Shown here one piece after another: positions 38,607-49,343 of a DNA stretch of 64,000 nt. Source of the stretch: Fratercula arctica. Lineage: Eukaryota; Chordata; Aves; Charadriiformes; Alcidae. The stretch is from assembly GCA_947846985.1 (NCBI GenBank), contig CANTUZ010000001.1, positions 112,113,757-112,177,756 on the forward strand, read 5' to 3'. The notes beneath the pieces were generated by a model. The model was not told the origin of the DNA, ran no database searches, and saw only the letters and a program-made list of their open reading frames with translations. Positions within the stretch are counted from its first letter, which is position 1, and each line of letters opens with the position of its first letter. The position numbers were made by a program, and so were the translations under genes.

Positions 38607-39804
38607 TCACAAACACTGTGCTGAAGGGGGAATCCTTTCTTTCCCTTTTCAGTCCTCAACACCTTTCTCATTCCTCTCTCTGCTTTGCATTTAAAAACTT
38701 CATCTGGGCCAAAGGTTGCAAGCTGAGAGATACAGAGTGCAAATGAAATGCTCACAAATCAACACACTCTTATTTTACCCTCTTTATAGAGATTATTTTT
38801 GAGCTGGCAAACACGTTAATTGGTAGCACACTAACATGGAGGTACTGCCTATAACCAGCATCTGTTCTTAGATATTTGAAGATGGGCACCTTGCTCAGCA
38901 GCACACCTGACTCTGTTCTTGCAAACATGTGAAAAAGGTACCACCTTATCTTTCTTGAAAGAAGTGTCTGTGTGCATGGGGAGAACAACAACACAAAACC
39001 ATATACTAGATTTCAAAGTCTGTTTGGAATGGTATCTTCTTGTACAGGAGGGAAAAAAAGAAAGATTAAAAAAAAAAAAAAAATCCATGTTTCACTTTTC
39101 TTTAAAATCCTAGAAGACTTCTCACCGTGCTCCCTTGCCATTCTCTGTTCTTTTTGCCTTGCACTACTGATGCATAAAAATTTTTACATATTTCTTTGCT
39201 ACTAGGAGCTGCCAAACTATCATGAGATTATACCACAGTATGTAGGTGTCCTTATGGGAAAAAAAAACGAGTACCAGAGGCCTAAAATTCATAACTCCAG
39301 AAGAATTGTTATGAAGTTTTCTTTTCTTAGGTTCAAGTGGTAACTCAAAAGAAACCACAGAATCTGTGAAGTGAAACTCAAAAGGAGAAGCTAAGACTGC
39401 TTGATACTTTCATTACTCACTTTTCACCTTTCTCACAAAAAAATTGAAGTTTTATTGAACTTACAAAGTGAGTTTAAAAGGGCCACACCACTTATATCCA
39501 AGCCTACAAACTTCTTCTATCCCAAAGCGTTTCCTCCTAAGAGGTTTTGTTGTTGGTTTTTTGTGGGTTTGTTTGTTTTAGGTTTTTTTTTTAAACAGTA
39601 TTTGGCTTTGCTTCCAGTGCACTGCTTGTGCTGCATTAAGTGAAATAAAATCAATGCTATGTATACATCAATCAGTACTTTCAAACACTTCTTCCCTTCT
39701 GCAATTTAAGAAATGCACACTTTTCCCATCAGTGCAATAAAAATAAAGTTAGTGGCAAAAATACTGAATTATTTTAGGTTTTTCAAACAGTCATTCCATT
39801 GTAC

Positions 39805-39826
39805 TTTTTTTTTTTTTTTTTTTTTT
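39805..39826. repeat. Poly-T, 22 bases
   Basis: Twenty-two consecutive T residues follow GTAC. A minus-strand poly-A tail of a retrocopy would look like this, but the sequence to its right (CACTGTAGGTTTCAAGCG...) is not recognisable as a cDNA, and no flanking duplication was found. Confidence 0.85.
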
Positions 39827-40052
39827 ACACTGTAGGTTTCAAGCGTAAGAAGAAAAGATACAAACTCCCATTATATATACCACCCAATTCGTGGCTGAAG
39901 ACATACAGGTCAGAGATAAAAAAAAAAAGTTTTTCAGTACCACTTAAAAAAAAAACAAACCTGTTTACCTCTCTAATCCCCTACGTAACATATATAGAAT
40001 TGAACTGTATATTTTTGCAAATGTTATTCTTCTTTGAAAAGCTACGTAATTA

Positions 40053-40085
40053 AGATTCAAGGCAAATAGAAGATTCAAGGCAAAT
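40053..40085 (+). repeat. 18-bp tandem duplication (1.8 copies)
   Basis: AGATTCAAGGCAAATAGA at 40,053-40,070 is followed at once by a second, partial copy that is identical for 15 bases (40,071-40,085). The perfect match suggests a recent local slippage or duplication. Confidence 0.9.
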
Positions 40086-40959
40086 TTAATTCATGTGTAA
40101 ACCTGCTGAAATCAACAGTTGTGCCAGTCATAAATTTGAGTAAAAACATTTGTTTTTCTTTTAGTGAAGTAATTAATAATAATTCATTTCTAGCTTTAGA
40201 CTTGCAACTTTCCTGAGGGTACTTCCTACAATATTTAAAAGCAAGTATCAGAGAATATACTGTAAGAGAGAGAGACAAACAAAGAATCTTGGAGGGAAAA
40301 AAAAGGAGAATATATGAAGAATGAGAAGAGTACTGGCTTTGATTGGAAGAACTTATATTTATTATCACCTATATCTTATCTACTAGTCAGTCCTGGTGTA
40401 TGATTCCCAGAGGTATGTCTTTCTCAGCATCATGCCACAAGGCATTAGATAACACAAAGCAGAACCGTAGTTAAAATTCTTATTATGTACTACATTTTCC
40501 TACTGTTGCCTCTAAGGCAAAAAGAGACCATTGAACTGTATTGTATTGAAGCCTTCAAATGTAATTTCAGCCTAATACTTTGCATTAATATGTGGCATCT
40601 CCAAGTGCTCTGCTCTACTTCAGAACGAAAGAATGACTCACGTACTGCAAGAGGCACATCTGTGATTAAATACAGCAATGGTATTTACACTGCACAGCCA
40701 CATGGCAAAATGGCTTTAGAACTGATGAGAAGACGGTTCCAATAAAAAAAAAAAAAAAAGTTGTAGACAGATTACCATTACTCTAAGAAGAAAGCAAAGA
40801 AAAAGTTAGCCTGGCATCCAAACTTTTGCAGAAATTACTAAATTATCTTTAATAAATACAATTGGACATAGATATTAGCCTCTGCTAAGACCATATAGCT
40901 TACTCATTCACCAATGTCATGTTTTATAACTTTGCATATCCCAGTCAGATATCAACTAG

Positions 40960-41354
40960 TTTTAGACCTGCATATTTTCCAGGAACAGACTCTGTCTCTT
41001 TGTCTACCTGTGATCCCAACCTGCACGTTCCGGAATCCAGATCCAGAATCCAGTTCCTATCCATCACTGAGCCCAGTCCAGGACTTTCCAAGTGCCTGTT
41101 GGTGACGTGATCATCGTCCTGGGAGCTCAATATTGGTTTTGTACATATTGTATATATTTTTTTTCATTATTTTCTTTTTATATATATTATTATCTTTTGG
41201 GGTTATTCTTAATATTTCATTAAAGTAGTTTAGTTTCTTTTCCAATTCGTAAGTCTGTCCCTCTCTCATTCTTCTTTTCCTTCTCTGAAAAGGAGAGAGG
41301 TTAAAGAGAGCAGCTGTCCTTCATTCAGTGTCCAGTCCAGCCCAAATCACAACA
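40960..41354 (+). mobile_element. 3' part of an avian endogenous-retrovirus LTR
   Basis: The right half has LTR architecture on the plus strand. TTGGTGACGTGATCATCGTCC at about 41,099 carries a CRE-like TGACGTG. It is followed by a TATA-rich and T-rich segment and an ATTAAA signal (41,219-41,224) within TTTCATTAAAGTAGTTTAG. Next come a pyrimidine stretch, CTCTGAAAAGGAGAGAGGTTAA at about 41,283-41,304, and a terminal CCCAAATCACAACA ending at 41,354. This order matches a class of avian LTR I recognise. It is a different family from the solo LTR at 53.75 kb, whose end is a GGGGTTAAACCACGGCA type. The left border is uncertain; similarity cannot be followed with confidence before about 40,960, and no target-site duplication was found. 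No internal retroviral genes are present. Confidence 0.6.
41219..41224 (+). terminator. ATTAAA polyadenylation signal of the LTR
   Basis: ATTAAA lies inside TTTCATTAAAGTAG in the position expected for the end of the R region. It is the common variant signal in several avian LTR families. Confidence 0.45.
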
Positions 41355-41390
41355 CTGAGAAAAAGAAGAAAAGAGGGGGGGAAGTCCTCT

Positions 41391-41425
41391 ATTTTATTTT
41401 ATTTCATTTTATTTTATTTTATTTC
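41391..41425 (+). repeat. (ATTTT)n pentanucleotide microsatellite
   Basis: Seven ATTTT units, two of them changed to ATTTC. It begins 36 bases past the LTR end, after an A/G-rich patch. It is a simple repeat of probably variable length. Confidence 0.92.
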
Positions 41426-43119
41426 TGACCATCTTTGTTATAGATCTCACAGAAGATGTTCTGTGAGCTCAGGCCCACACTGAACAGACATGGAGCAGAT
41501 GATTAGGCTGGAGTGGTCAGGCAGAAGAGGCACGTCTGTGGAGAACAGGACACTTAACCATTCCTGCCTCTGTTCTTCCAAAGATACTTATGGAAAGAGA
41601 AAAGGCCTGGGTAAATAAATGTGGTTTTATATTGAATCAGTTCTGTTCTCAACACATATATGAAAGTGCCAAATCAGCAGCAGGAAAGAAAAATATGCAT
41701 AGTTTATAAGGAAATATGTGATATTCTAATAACAATGTTGAAAAGGTAGCTGAGGAGATGGGAAACAGCCTCCTCAGGCTCCTGTAAGATATGTATGTCA
41801 GGTGTGTTCTATGTAAATGAGCAGGGAACTCAGAAATAACCTTTTTCGGATTGTTTTAATAAGATGTGCTTTCTCCACTCACTCTTTACCTAGTGAGATT
41901 ACTTTATAATTTGCACAAATCTGAGTTCACAACTTGGTCCTATTTGGAGCACCACAGTTACTTGCCTTGTTAAAGCAAGCTAGATTTGCTTTCTCAGTTG
42001 AATGCCACCTAAGGATGCTTTCATTTTAAAAGACATGCTCGTTCTCTCAGGCTCTGATAGATTAACAGCGCTAGGAAATGTATTGTGCATAAGAAACACA
42101 AAATGGTTAAACGCAAATGATTACACCTTCCTGATGCTACAGTATAGACCCATATATTAATTTATTACCCTGTTCTATTTCTTCCTGGCCCATGTAAACA
42201 TGGATCACAATGAACACAAATCTGGCAATAATTTATAGATTGCTTTACAATGAAAACTATCGAGTGTCTGTATCATAAGAAATAATCAGTCCAGCATTTG
42301 CTAAATTTTTAATTTATTTTAATTTCTAGCTTCAGGAAGGAGCTGCCTTGCACAGTAACACATTGAGATGAAGATGTTTAAATATCCACAGCTCACTTCT
42401 CCTCAAAAACACCAGTATTTCACTCATGCTTACAAGATGAGGAATTCTGCAAACTAAAGCATTGTATTTGCCATTTTAAAGACTGCTTTCAGCTGCTTCT
42501 AGTACAGTAATCTTTCTGAATTTTGTAGGCATGAGGTGTCACTGAGATGAAGTGTTATACCTATTCATGTCAATGTGCACATCGTATTATCCTCTATAAT
42601 CACTCCAAAGATTCATGTCAAAAATGACATACAAAAAGATGAAACTCACTGTGAATTGCAGTTAAGAACACCATATTTTCCAATACGCTGCTCAGAATAT
42701 GAGTGATTCCCTATACTGGGATATTGCTTTATTATTATCATTATTTTTATTCCAGCAAATTCACTGTCCTTAATGATTTGAGCTTGCAGCACAAACTTGC
42801 CTCAAGTCATTTTGTAGCCAGTTTGGGTAAAAGTGGACAAAACTCACTGTATTCATTATTCACGTCTTTTAAGACAGGACCATCAGAATTTCACTGATGG
42901 GTAGAGGTTTTTTACTACAAACAAATGGGAGTGACTACACAATTCAACCCTCTTCCTGCAAGGTGCTCTCATAGCAGTGTGCAAAGATGCATTTGAGATG
43001 ATTCATTATACAGCTCAAAACTTAAGATGCAGCCCACCTTTAAAGGAGAGGCAAATAGCACAAACCCAGAGGAGAGGTAAGAGATTCTGTGTGATCTTGT
43101 TTACTATTTTCTTGAAATG
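41426..43119. other. Non-coding, nothing recognised
   Basis: A+T-rich DNA with short chance frames only. No repeat family, exon or RNA gene was recognised. Confidence 0.65.
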
Positions 43120-43470
43120 AGTCACAGGACTAGAAGGAGAAGAGACCTAGAGAGATCATTCAGACCCTTCTCCTATAAGTAAGGCAGTTTCAGCTACGCC
43201 TTTGTCCTTCCTGATCAGTTTTTACATAAACCTCTCATAAAAGCATCCCACGACAGAGACGCCACAATTTGCCAGGCAACCCATTGCAGAGTTCCAGTCT
43301 GCTTTCCATGGCGTATTTCTTTTTTACATAATATCCAAGCTCAGACTTTACTGCAACTTAAACCCATGCTTCTTGGGCTTCATAACATGTACGTAGAAAA
43401 AAATTCCTTCTTGCAGCAAGGCTTATGAAGTAATCTCGGTACTCATCCTGACATAGGTAAAGACTCAGCT
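43120..43470 (-). mobile_element. Old, degraded CR1-like LINE fragment (tentative)
   Basis: On the plus strand the order of weak matches follows a CR1 3' end in reverse. GAGACCTAGAGAGATCATTCAGACCC is followed by TTGCCAGGCAACCCATTGCAGAGTTCC at about 43,270-43,296. A diverged ATAATATCCAAGCTCAGACTTTACTGCAACTTAAACCCAT block follows at about 43,328-43,367. The last block is where younger CR1 copies read AATATCCAACCTAAAC...CTGCAACTTAAACCCAT. Divergence is high and no frame is open, so this would be an old copy. The borders are estimates. Confidence 0.6.
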
Positions 43471-45409
43471 GGAGTACTCTGACCAGGCTTGGCTCTCACT
43501 GCACAGTAAAAATACAGACTGACATAGCTCAGAAATCATCACTGAGAATGCCCAGAGGTCCTACCGCACCTAGATACGCTGCTGCCTATTATTTCTTAAT
43601 ACACAGCTGCTGCCTGGCTCCTTAATCACTGCTATCAGTTATGGCAGCAAACGATCTCTGTAACAAAGATGATGTAGTGAGTTGTTATAACCTTCAACCT
43701 TTGCAGAATCACCAGTCAGTAGCTTTCCCTCTTTACTGAGTAGCGTACCACCAAAGAATTGAGGTTATACAAACAGGTACCAACATTAAGTTAAATATAA
43801 TTACCAATCTCAAAATTTAAAAGAGGACTATTCCAGCAACTAAAAATACTTACTGGCTTTCATCAGGAACTGACAGTTTATAAAAACCAACGTGACAAAC
43901 AGACAAATTTGGGGTGAAATATAAAAAGAGTCCACAGAAAACTTGCCGTATCTTGCTGTTTCCTAGCTTTGGGTGTCTGTTGGCGGTCTGGGAGTTCCAT
44001 GAAAATGTGCATTACCCAGCCAAGTACCAGATCAGAAAGGTCAGGGTTTCTGTACTCCTTGTCACACAGCCAGCATTGCAGACTCCCATGAAAGACTTCC
44101 ATAAACACTGGGGGCTATGACTAAAATGAAAGACTAGTTTAGAGCTCCTTAGCTCAATTTCATTTTGAAATGACAATGAAGGCTTGAGCTTACGAGCTGA
44201 GATAGACAGGATTTAGACACCCTTAGGGCTTTAAATAGTGAAAATTATACCCTTAATTGCATCCTGGAGCACTTGTGTGTTGCAGACGGGCAACTGCTAT
44301 TTTATCTTTTAGAAGCTGGAAAAATACTTGGAATTCTTACCCTTTTCAAGCTGTTAGCCTCAGAGTCGTTAGTCATGAGCCACTTTGCATTCAAATCACA
44401 AGGACAACAAAAATGCCTTGATTTTAGAGAAAAGAAGGCTGTCTGCAACTTGACCTGCTCTTTTCCACCTAACCACGGGCCAAGTCTCATGTTGGCAGTC
44501 CATCAGATACTGACACACAGAGAGACACTGGCTCAACTGCTTTCACTTAGCAAGAGTAAGAATAAACAAAGAAATTTGGAGAGCTTATTCTGTGCACACT
44601 AACAAGTCTTAACATTTACCTAGGACAGGTTTACCCTTACTGATTAGCACTGCGAGTGTGAGTGATCCTCCTGAAGCCATGAGGGTTACTTGGGGAGTAA
44701 GGCTGTGCTTCACGTCCTTACAGATTATTTTGCACTCCGTGTCATACATGGAAGTCAGGAGCAAGCTTAATGAACACGGGGCCTAACAACTAGGATTAGC
44801 AGCAGGAAGTTATAGAACATTAGATTAATGAGCTAAAGCTACCAGGCCCAGAACAGGAACAATTGGTAAGAATCCAAGATTCACAGCCAAGGACCAGAAT
44901 CCTACAAAACCAGTTGCCAGAAATAAATGCCTACTGTACCAACACAAAGAGAACAGAAAAAAGAAGTTTGCTTTCAAAGCACATGACTTGGGAACTGAGG
45001 GGAAAAAAAAAAAAAGTAGGAATGACAACCCCCTGCTCAGAAGCAACAGTAAATAAAAAGGTAATACACAAGCAGGAGGAACTTTACAGCATTTTTTTTA
45101 AGAAGAAAATAGTTGTGTGGAATCCAACTGAGGGAAGCCCACAGAGCCAGAAAATAAAGTTGATAGAAGTTCCCAATATTTTATTTTACTCTGACAAAAT
45201 CCTTTCTTCTGCTTATAGCTGCTGATGTAGATGCCTTGTGAAAGCAACACTCCGGCATTGCCTCAAACATAGCATGGGTAAGATCCAGATGCAAAGAAGT
45301 AAACAGCCATTTTAGTGTATTTGTTTCCTGTTGCTTACACAAATCTGAACATCTCACTTAGCTGTGTCACTCTTAAATCCAAATTCCAAAAAGAGATTGG
45401 CATTTGGCT

Positions 45410-45434
45410 GGGGGGGAGGGGCGGGGGGGAGTGG
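45410..45434 (+). repeat. G-rich run with quadruplex potential
   Basis: Seven G, A, four G, C, seven G, A, G, T, GG: at least three long G-tracts, easily four if the seven-G runs are split. It precedes the A/C-rich tract at 45,490 by about 60 bases. No gene is nearby. Confidence 0.75.
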
Positions 45435-45489
45435 ATTTTTGTTTCTTTGTTTAGTTTTGCAGGGGGGTTATTGTAAAGATAGATATTTT

Positions 45490-45575
45490 GTACAAAAAAC
45501 CACCAAACAAAAAAAACACCAAACAAAACAAACAAACAAAAAAACCCCTCAAACCAAAAAAAACCTCACCGCACC
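45490..45575 (+). repeat. A/C-rich low-complexity tract
   Basis: About 85 bases composed almost entirely of A and C, in units such as ACCAAACAAAA, AAACAAAC and AAAAACCCC. The same type of tract recurs at 37,885, 50,537, 58,740, 61,215, 61,372 and 61,545, and in complement (G/T) at 15,580, 39,540 and 54,450. Confidence 0.8.
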
Positions 45576-48500
45576 AGAATCTCCATGGACATTGATAATT
45601 TCGTTATCTGATATTCTTGGTGCTAAATAAAAGACCAAACAGTATTGCACAAGGTAAAATCCACTCCAAAATAGGAGCCCCAATTTCAATTTCTCCATTC
45701 ATCAATCAATTTAAAAAAACAAAACAAATGCAAAAAACAGAGAAAAGGAACTTCAACCTTCAACCTTTCTTCATAAAACATGAATACAAACAATACTAAC
45801 ATAAGCAAGGAAAGGTGGCTGGAGTATCATTACTTGCAAAGAGTTCTCGGATTTCCAGCTCTGCTTCTTCAGTTTATCTTTTATGTATGAAGCATACTTT
45901 TTTCTTTTTTTTTTTTTTAACGCAAACTTATGAGGCAGTGAGAATTCTTGTTTATTCATAGTAAGTCCTTCTGCATTATTACATGCCTAGAGCATGTTTG
46001 CCTATATCTATATTTTGTAACTGAAAATAAAACAGAAGAGTCAGATCATTAAAACTAAATCCCTAGAAGCCAAGTCTATAAAGATGATTCATCATTTAAT
46101 AATTCTTCAGAAATATAAGGAAATGGAAACAAATGGACCTATCCTGTCCTGTAGAACTCATATAACACAGCATTCCTACAAGGAATCTACTCATGGACTA
46201 AAATGATGGAGGACAGGAGCATCTCGTTGTGCTGTCCTCATCACAGACACTCTGATTAGTCTGCTTTTTCCATGGGACGCTGGAGGGAATACTGTGTTTT
46301 CTCAGTACATTATTGGTGTGCAGGTATTGACTAAAATTATAAATTATACAAGTGGCAAAGGGCACTTATTAAGTGGCACCATTCCCACTGCATACACAAG
46401 TCACGGGAAAGGAAAGAGAAGAAGGAAGTAAGATTAAAAAGAAAAAGGAGGGAAAGAGGAAATTCTTCCTTTGTTGTGCAGCAGATTCTCTTTAAAATGG
46501 CTCACCTTCCAGATGCTCCCCAACTGAAGCAATTGGCAGATGGCAACTACTGCAGATGGATCTGCACAGCTGAGACACACATACAGCTGCGAATAGCTGG
46601 CTCGGCAATGTTTGCTTGTCTTTCTGCCAGCCACAGTCACGGCACCTTTTGAGAGTGTGTGGCAAAGTAGGGAGAGGATTTCCCAAATTCACGGCAGAGG
46701 AAAAAGCCTACTGTTAACATCACTTTCTTTCTTATAATCCTGAGTGTGGGATAGCGTAAGACATTTTGCTTATTCATTAAAGAATAAGATATATATTGCC
46801 ATCTATTAATTAATGTATGTGATTAATTTAGAGAATATTTATTAGATGCAAATCTGGTGTCAATTTACCCTCTTCCTTACAGATTGCCACTCAGTTCTTA
46901 TGAAGCCACAAAATGCTACAATGCATTTGCAAATCCTACACTTAAGAGTAAATGAGAAAGAGTAAATAGCAGACTGTGAAACAGAAAGTCCGCTAAGGTC
47001 AGGATTCTAATGTGATCACAAAGGCAAACTTAAGTTGCATCATTGAAAACAATAACACAAGGACCACAATTTGAAACTAAGTGATTGTGCAAATCTCTTC
47101 CTCCAACCCATAAAACATGCTGCAGTATTTTTTATACTTCTGATGTTTTTTGTTTCAGTTTTTGTCTATATAATGAATTTTACCAAATTCTGTGTGTCAA
47201 GATATATTTGTCTAGGTAAGGCCTCACTGTAGCAGGCTAACAAGTATCAAGTAACAGAAATGCTAATAACGGTATCTAACCAGAATACTAATATATTGAA
47301 TATAATTTAAAAGGCAAACTGTGATTAAGATCTATGCATTTTAATAGCACAAGTAAACAGCCCAGAACATTATCCCATATTTTGAAAGAGCACCCTGAGT
47401 ACCAGACTGTTTAGAGGCTCTGATATTTTGAGAGCAAGGATTCATATTTACATGCTTTGTTTACACACACAAGCTTCAAGTCTCTAAATGTACATATGTA
47501 CTAATAGACATGTGCTCCCTCCACCTGCCCTCCTAATTACGGTAACTGCATACATGGATAATAGGAATGTTAACACATTGGAGATGCGCATTCATTCTGT
47601 TATAATGCCCACAATCCTGTATCCTACCATAAAGAGCAGCTGATGGAGCCTGCTGAGGTCCAGCTTGTGTTCAGACAGACCACTTCTGGAGCTAAGAGTT
47701 TTCCTCATGTTTTCCCTTGTTCAGTAACATCCAACTGCTAGAGTTTCGGTCTATCATAACAGAGTATTTTTCCCTCCCTCTTGGTTAATAAAATTTCATA
47801 TAGACAGAAGTGCTGCGTTAGTGGACAGGACCTCTTATGCGACATTTAAAAAGGAAGGATGCATCTTTTCAGAAAACAGGGAACAAGGTTTTTCTGTACC
47901 TGGCTGCAGAGAGGCGATTTTCACTAAATTAGACTGAATTCTTAAGATTTTTAAAAGAATATGTGATAAAAAGGACCATAGGTGTCCATACGCAAACAGT
48001 AATACCAACCTATTTATTCCCTATAATTAGAAAGCACAGAGAGAAATTTCAGCGGAAGAATGAAAAATCAATAATGTAACCATTACAGAGTAAAATCATG
48101 TTGTTTGGAAATAAAGATAAGTTTCAGAGACTGTCATAGTCCTTGAGATGTTCCTTAAGAATTATACTGAAAACAAAAAGGTCAGGGGAGGTGCTATAGC
48201 ACACCATTACCATTTCTAACATACTACATAAAGCATGAGGGAATGGGAGGGATGTCAAAGCTGATAATATCCCCAGTTATTGTTTAGTGGCACACGTACA
48301 CATTTAGTGCTGTTTTAAGCATGTGCAAAGGACATCTCTAACAAGTTAGAATGAACAAGTCTATAAACTGCTAAACTGACTTGGTTAATAAATCACATTC
48401 CTAAACAAGCTTGCCAGGCAGATTTGCCAGTGATTTATGCACCTCAGAGTATATAAAAGACTTGTCTCTGGGGATGTTCTTATATAAAAGGCTTTTATTG

Positions 48501-49308
48501 GTATCCTTAAATCCATCTGTGCTATTTCCACTACTTTGACTGTGGAGTCGGATTTGTGACAAGTTTTTGTTAATGCAGGTCACAGGAGATTCTCCTGATG
48601 TTCAGTTTTGGATTGCTAATTTGTGTACTTTTAGATTGGGGGCGGGGGGGAAGGGAGAGGGAATAGAAATGAATCAATGCAGGAAAAAAAATATCTAAAA
48701 ATAAGTAAAGAGGCAACCTAACTAAATCAAATCAAATACAGATACATCACTTCCATGAAGTAAATGTATGCACTATCCTTCTCTTATATGTGGCCTTATC
48801 AAGCCAGATGAAATAATCCTGTGATTTTACTGAGTGCATTTCATAAAACTATCTAAAAACACATTTGAGGACCTACATCAATATGTTTAATAAGTCAAGA
48901 ATCATACATAAATAAGAATTGTAAGCCTTAGCAATGAAATACAACTTTACCAGTATGAATCTATGACTCTTCCCCTTCCCTTTATCAGTTTTTGTGGCAC
49001 TTTTAATTCCCTTCCACACAAAACTTTCTAGTATTAATTGTAATTGAGTTTTTGGAATTGCCTGTGTGTGGTGGCTCTATGAAGGCACTCAATTAGATAG
49101 GGCCAAACATAAACTGAGCTATAGGCCAAATTCAGGCTGCCAGAAGCAAGATCATTTCTGTCTATTAGAAACATATCTTTTGAGGTTGTCCTCTACAGAT
49201 AGGTAATGAGCATACTCCGGCCAGCCTCATCTCCACGCTGTTTTCCTTCCCGTGCACAACTTCCTGCAACTCAAAGCGGAACAGGAATCCACTTTTGCAA
49301 GAGAACAC

Positions 49309-49311
<3 letters not shown>

Positions 49312-49339
<28 letters not shown>
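49312..49339. repeat. Poly-T, 28 bases
   Basis: The longest homopolymer in the window. A minus-strand poly-A tail is one reading, but the DNA to its right is not recognisable as a processed transcript and no target-site duplication was found. Confidence 0.88.

Positions 49340-49343
<4 letters not shown>

Larger units (their letters stand above)
20206..40959. other. 20-kb A+T-rich stretch without recognised genes
   Basis: Frames are short (at most about 113 codons) and overlap on both strands. I recognised no exon series, RNA gene, CR1 or LTR. Simple tracts include an AAGT tract near 23,762, the Z-DNA-type tract at 38,574-38,606, and A/T homopolymers at 39,068-39,083, 39,805-39,826 and 40,744-40,759. 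A/C-rich or G/T-rich low-complexity tracts lie at 37,885-37,945 and 39,540-39,595. An 18-bp direct repeat starts at 40,053. Locally richer G+C patches at 33,400-33,600 and 35,960-36,150 have no recognisable content. Very diverged ancient repeats cannot be excluded by eye. Confidence 0.6.

Noticed and set aside
40485..40760. Possible retrocopy ending in CCAATAAA followed by a 16-base A run
   Set aside because: The placement of AATAAA directly against the A run is unlike a real mRNA end, which has 10-30 bases between them. No parent transcript or target-site duplication was recognised.
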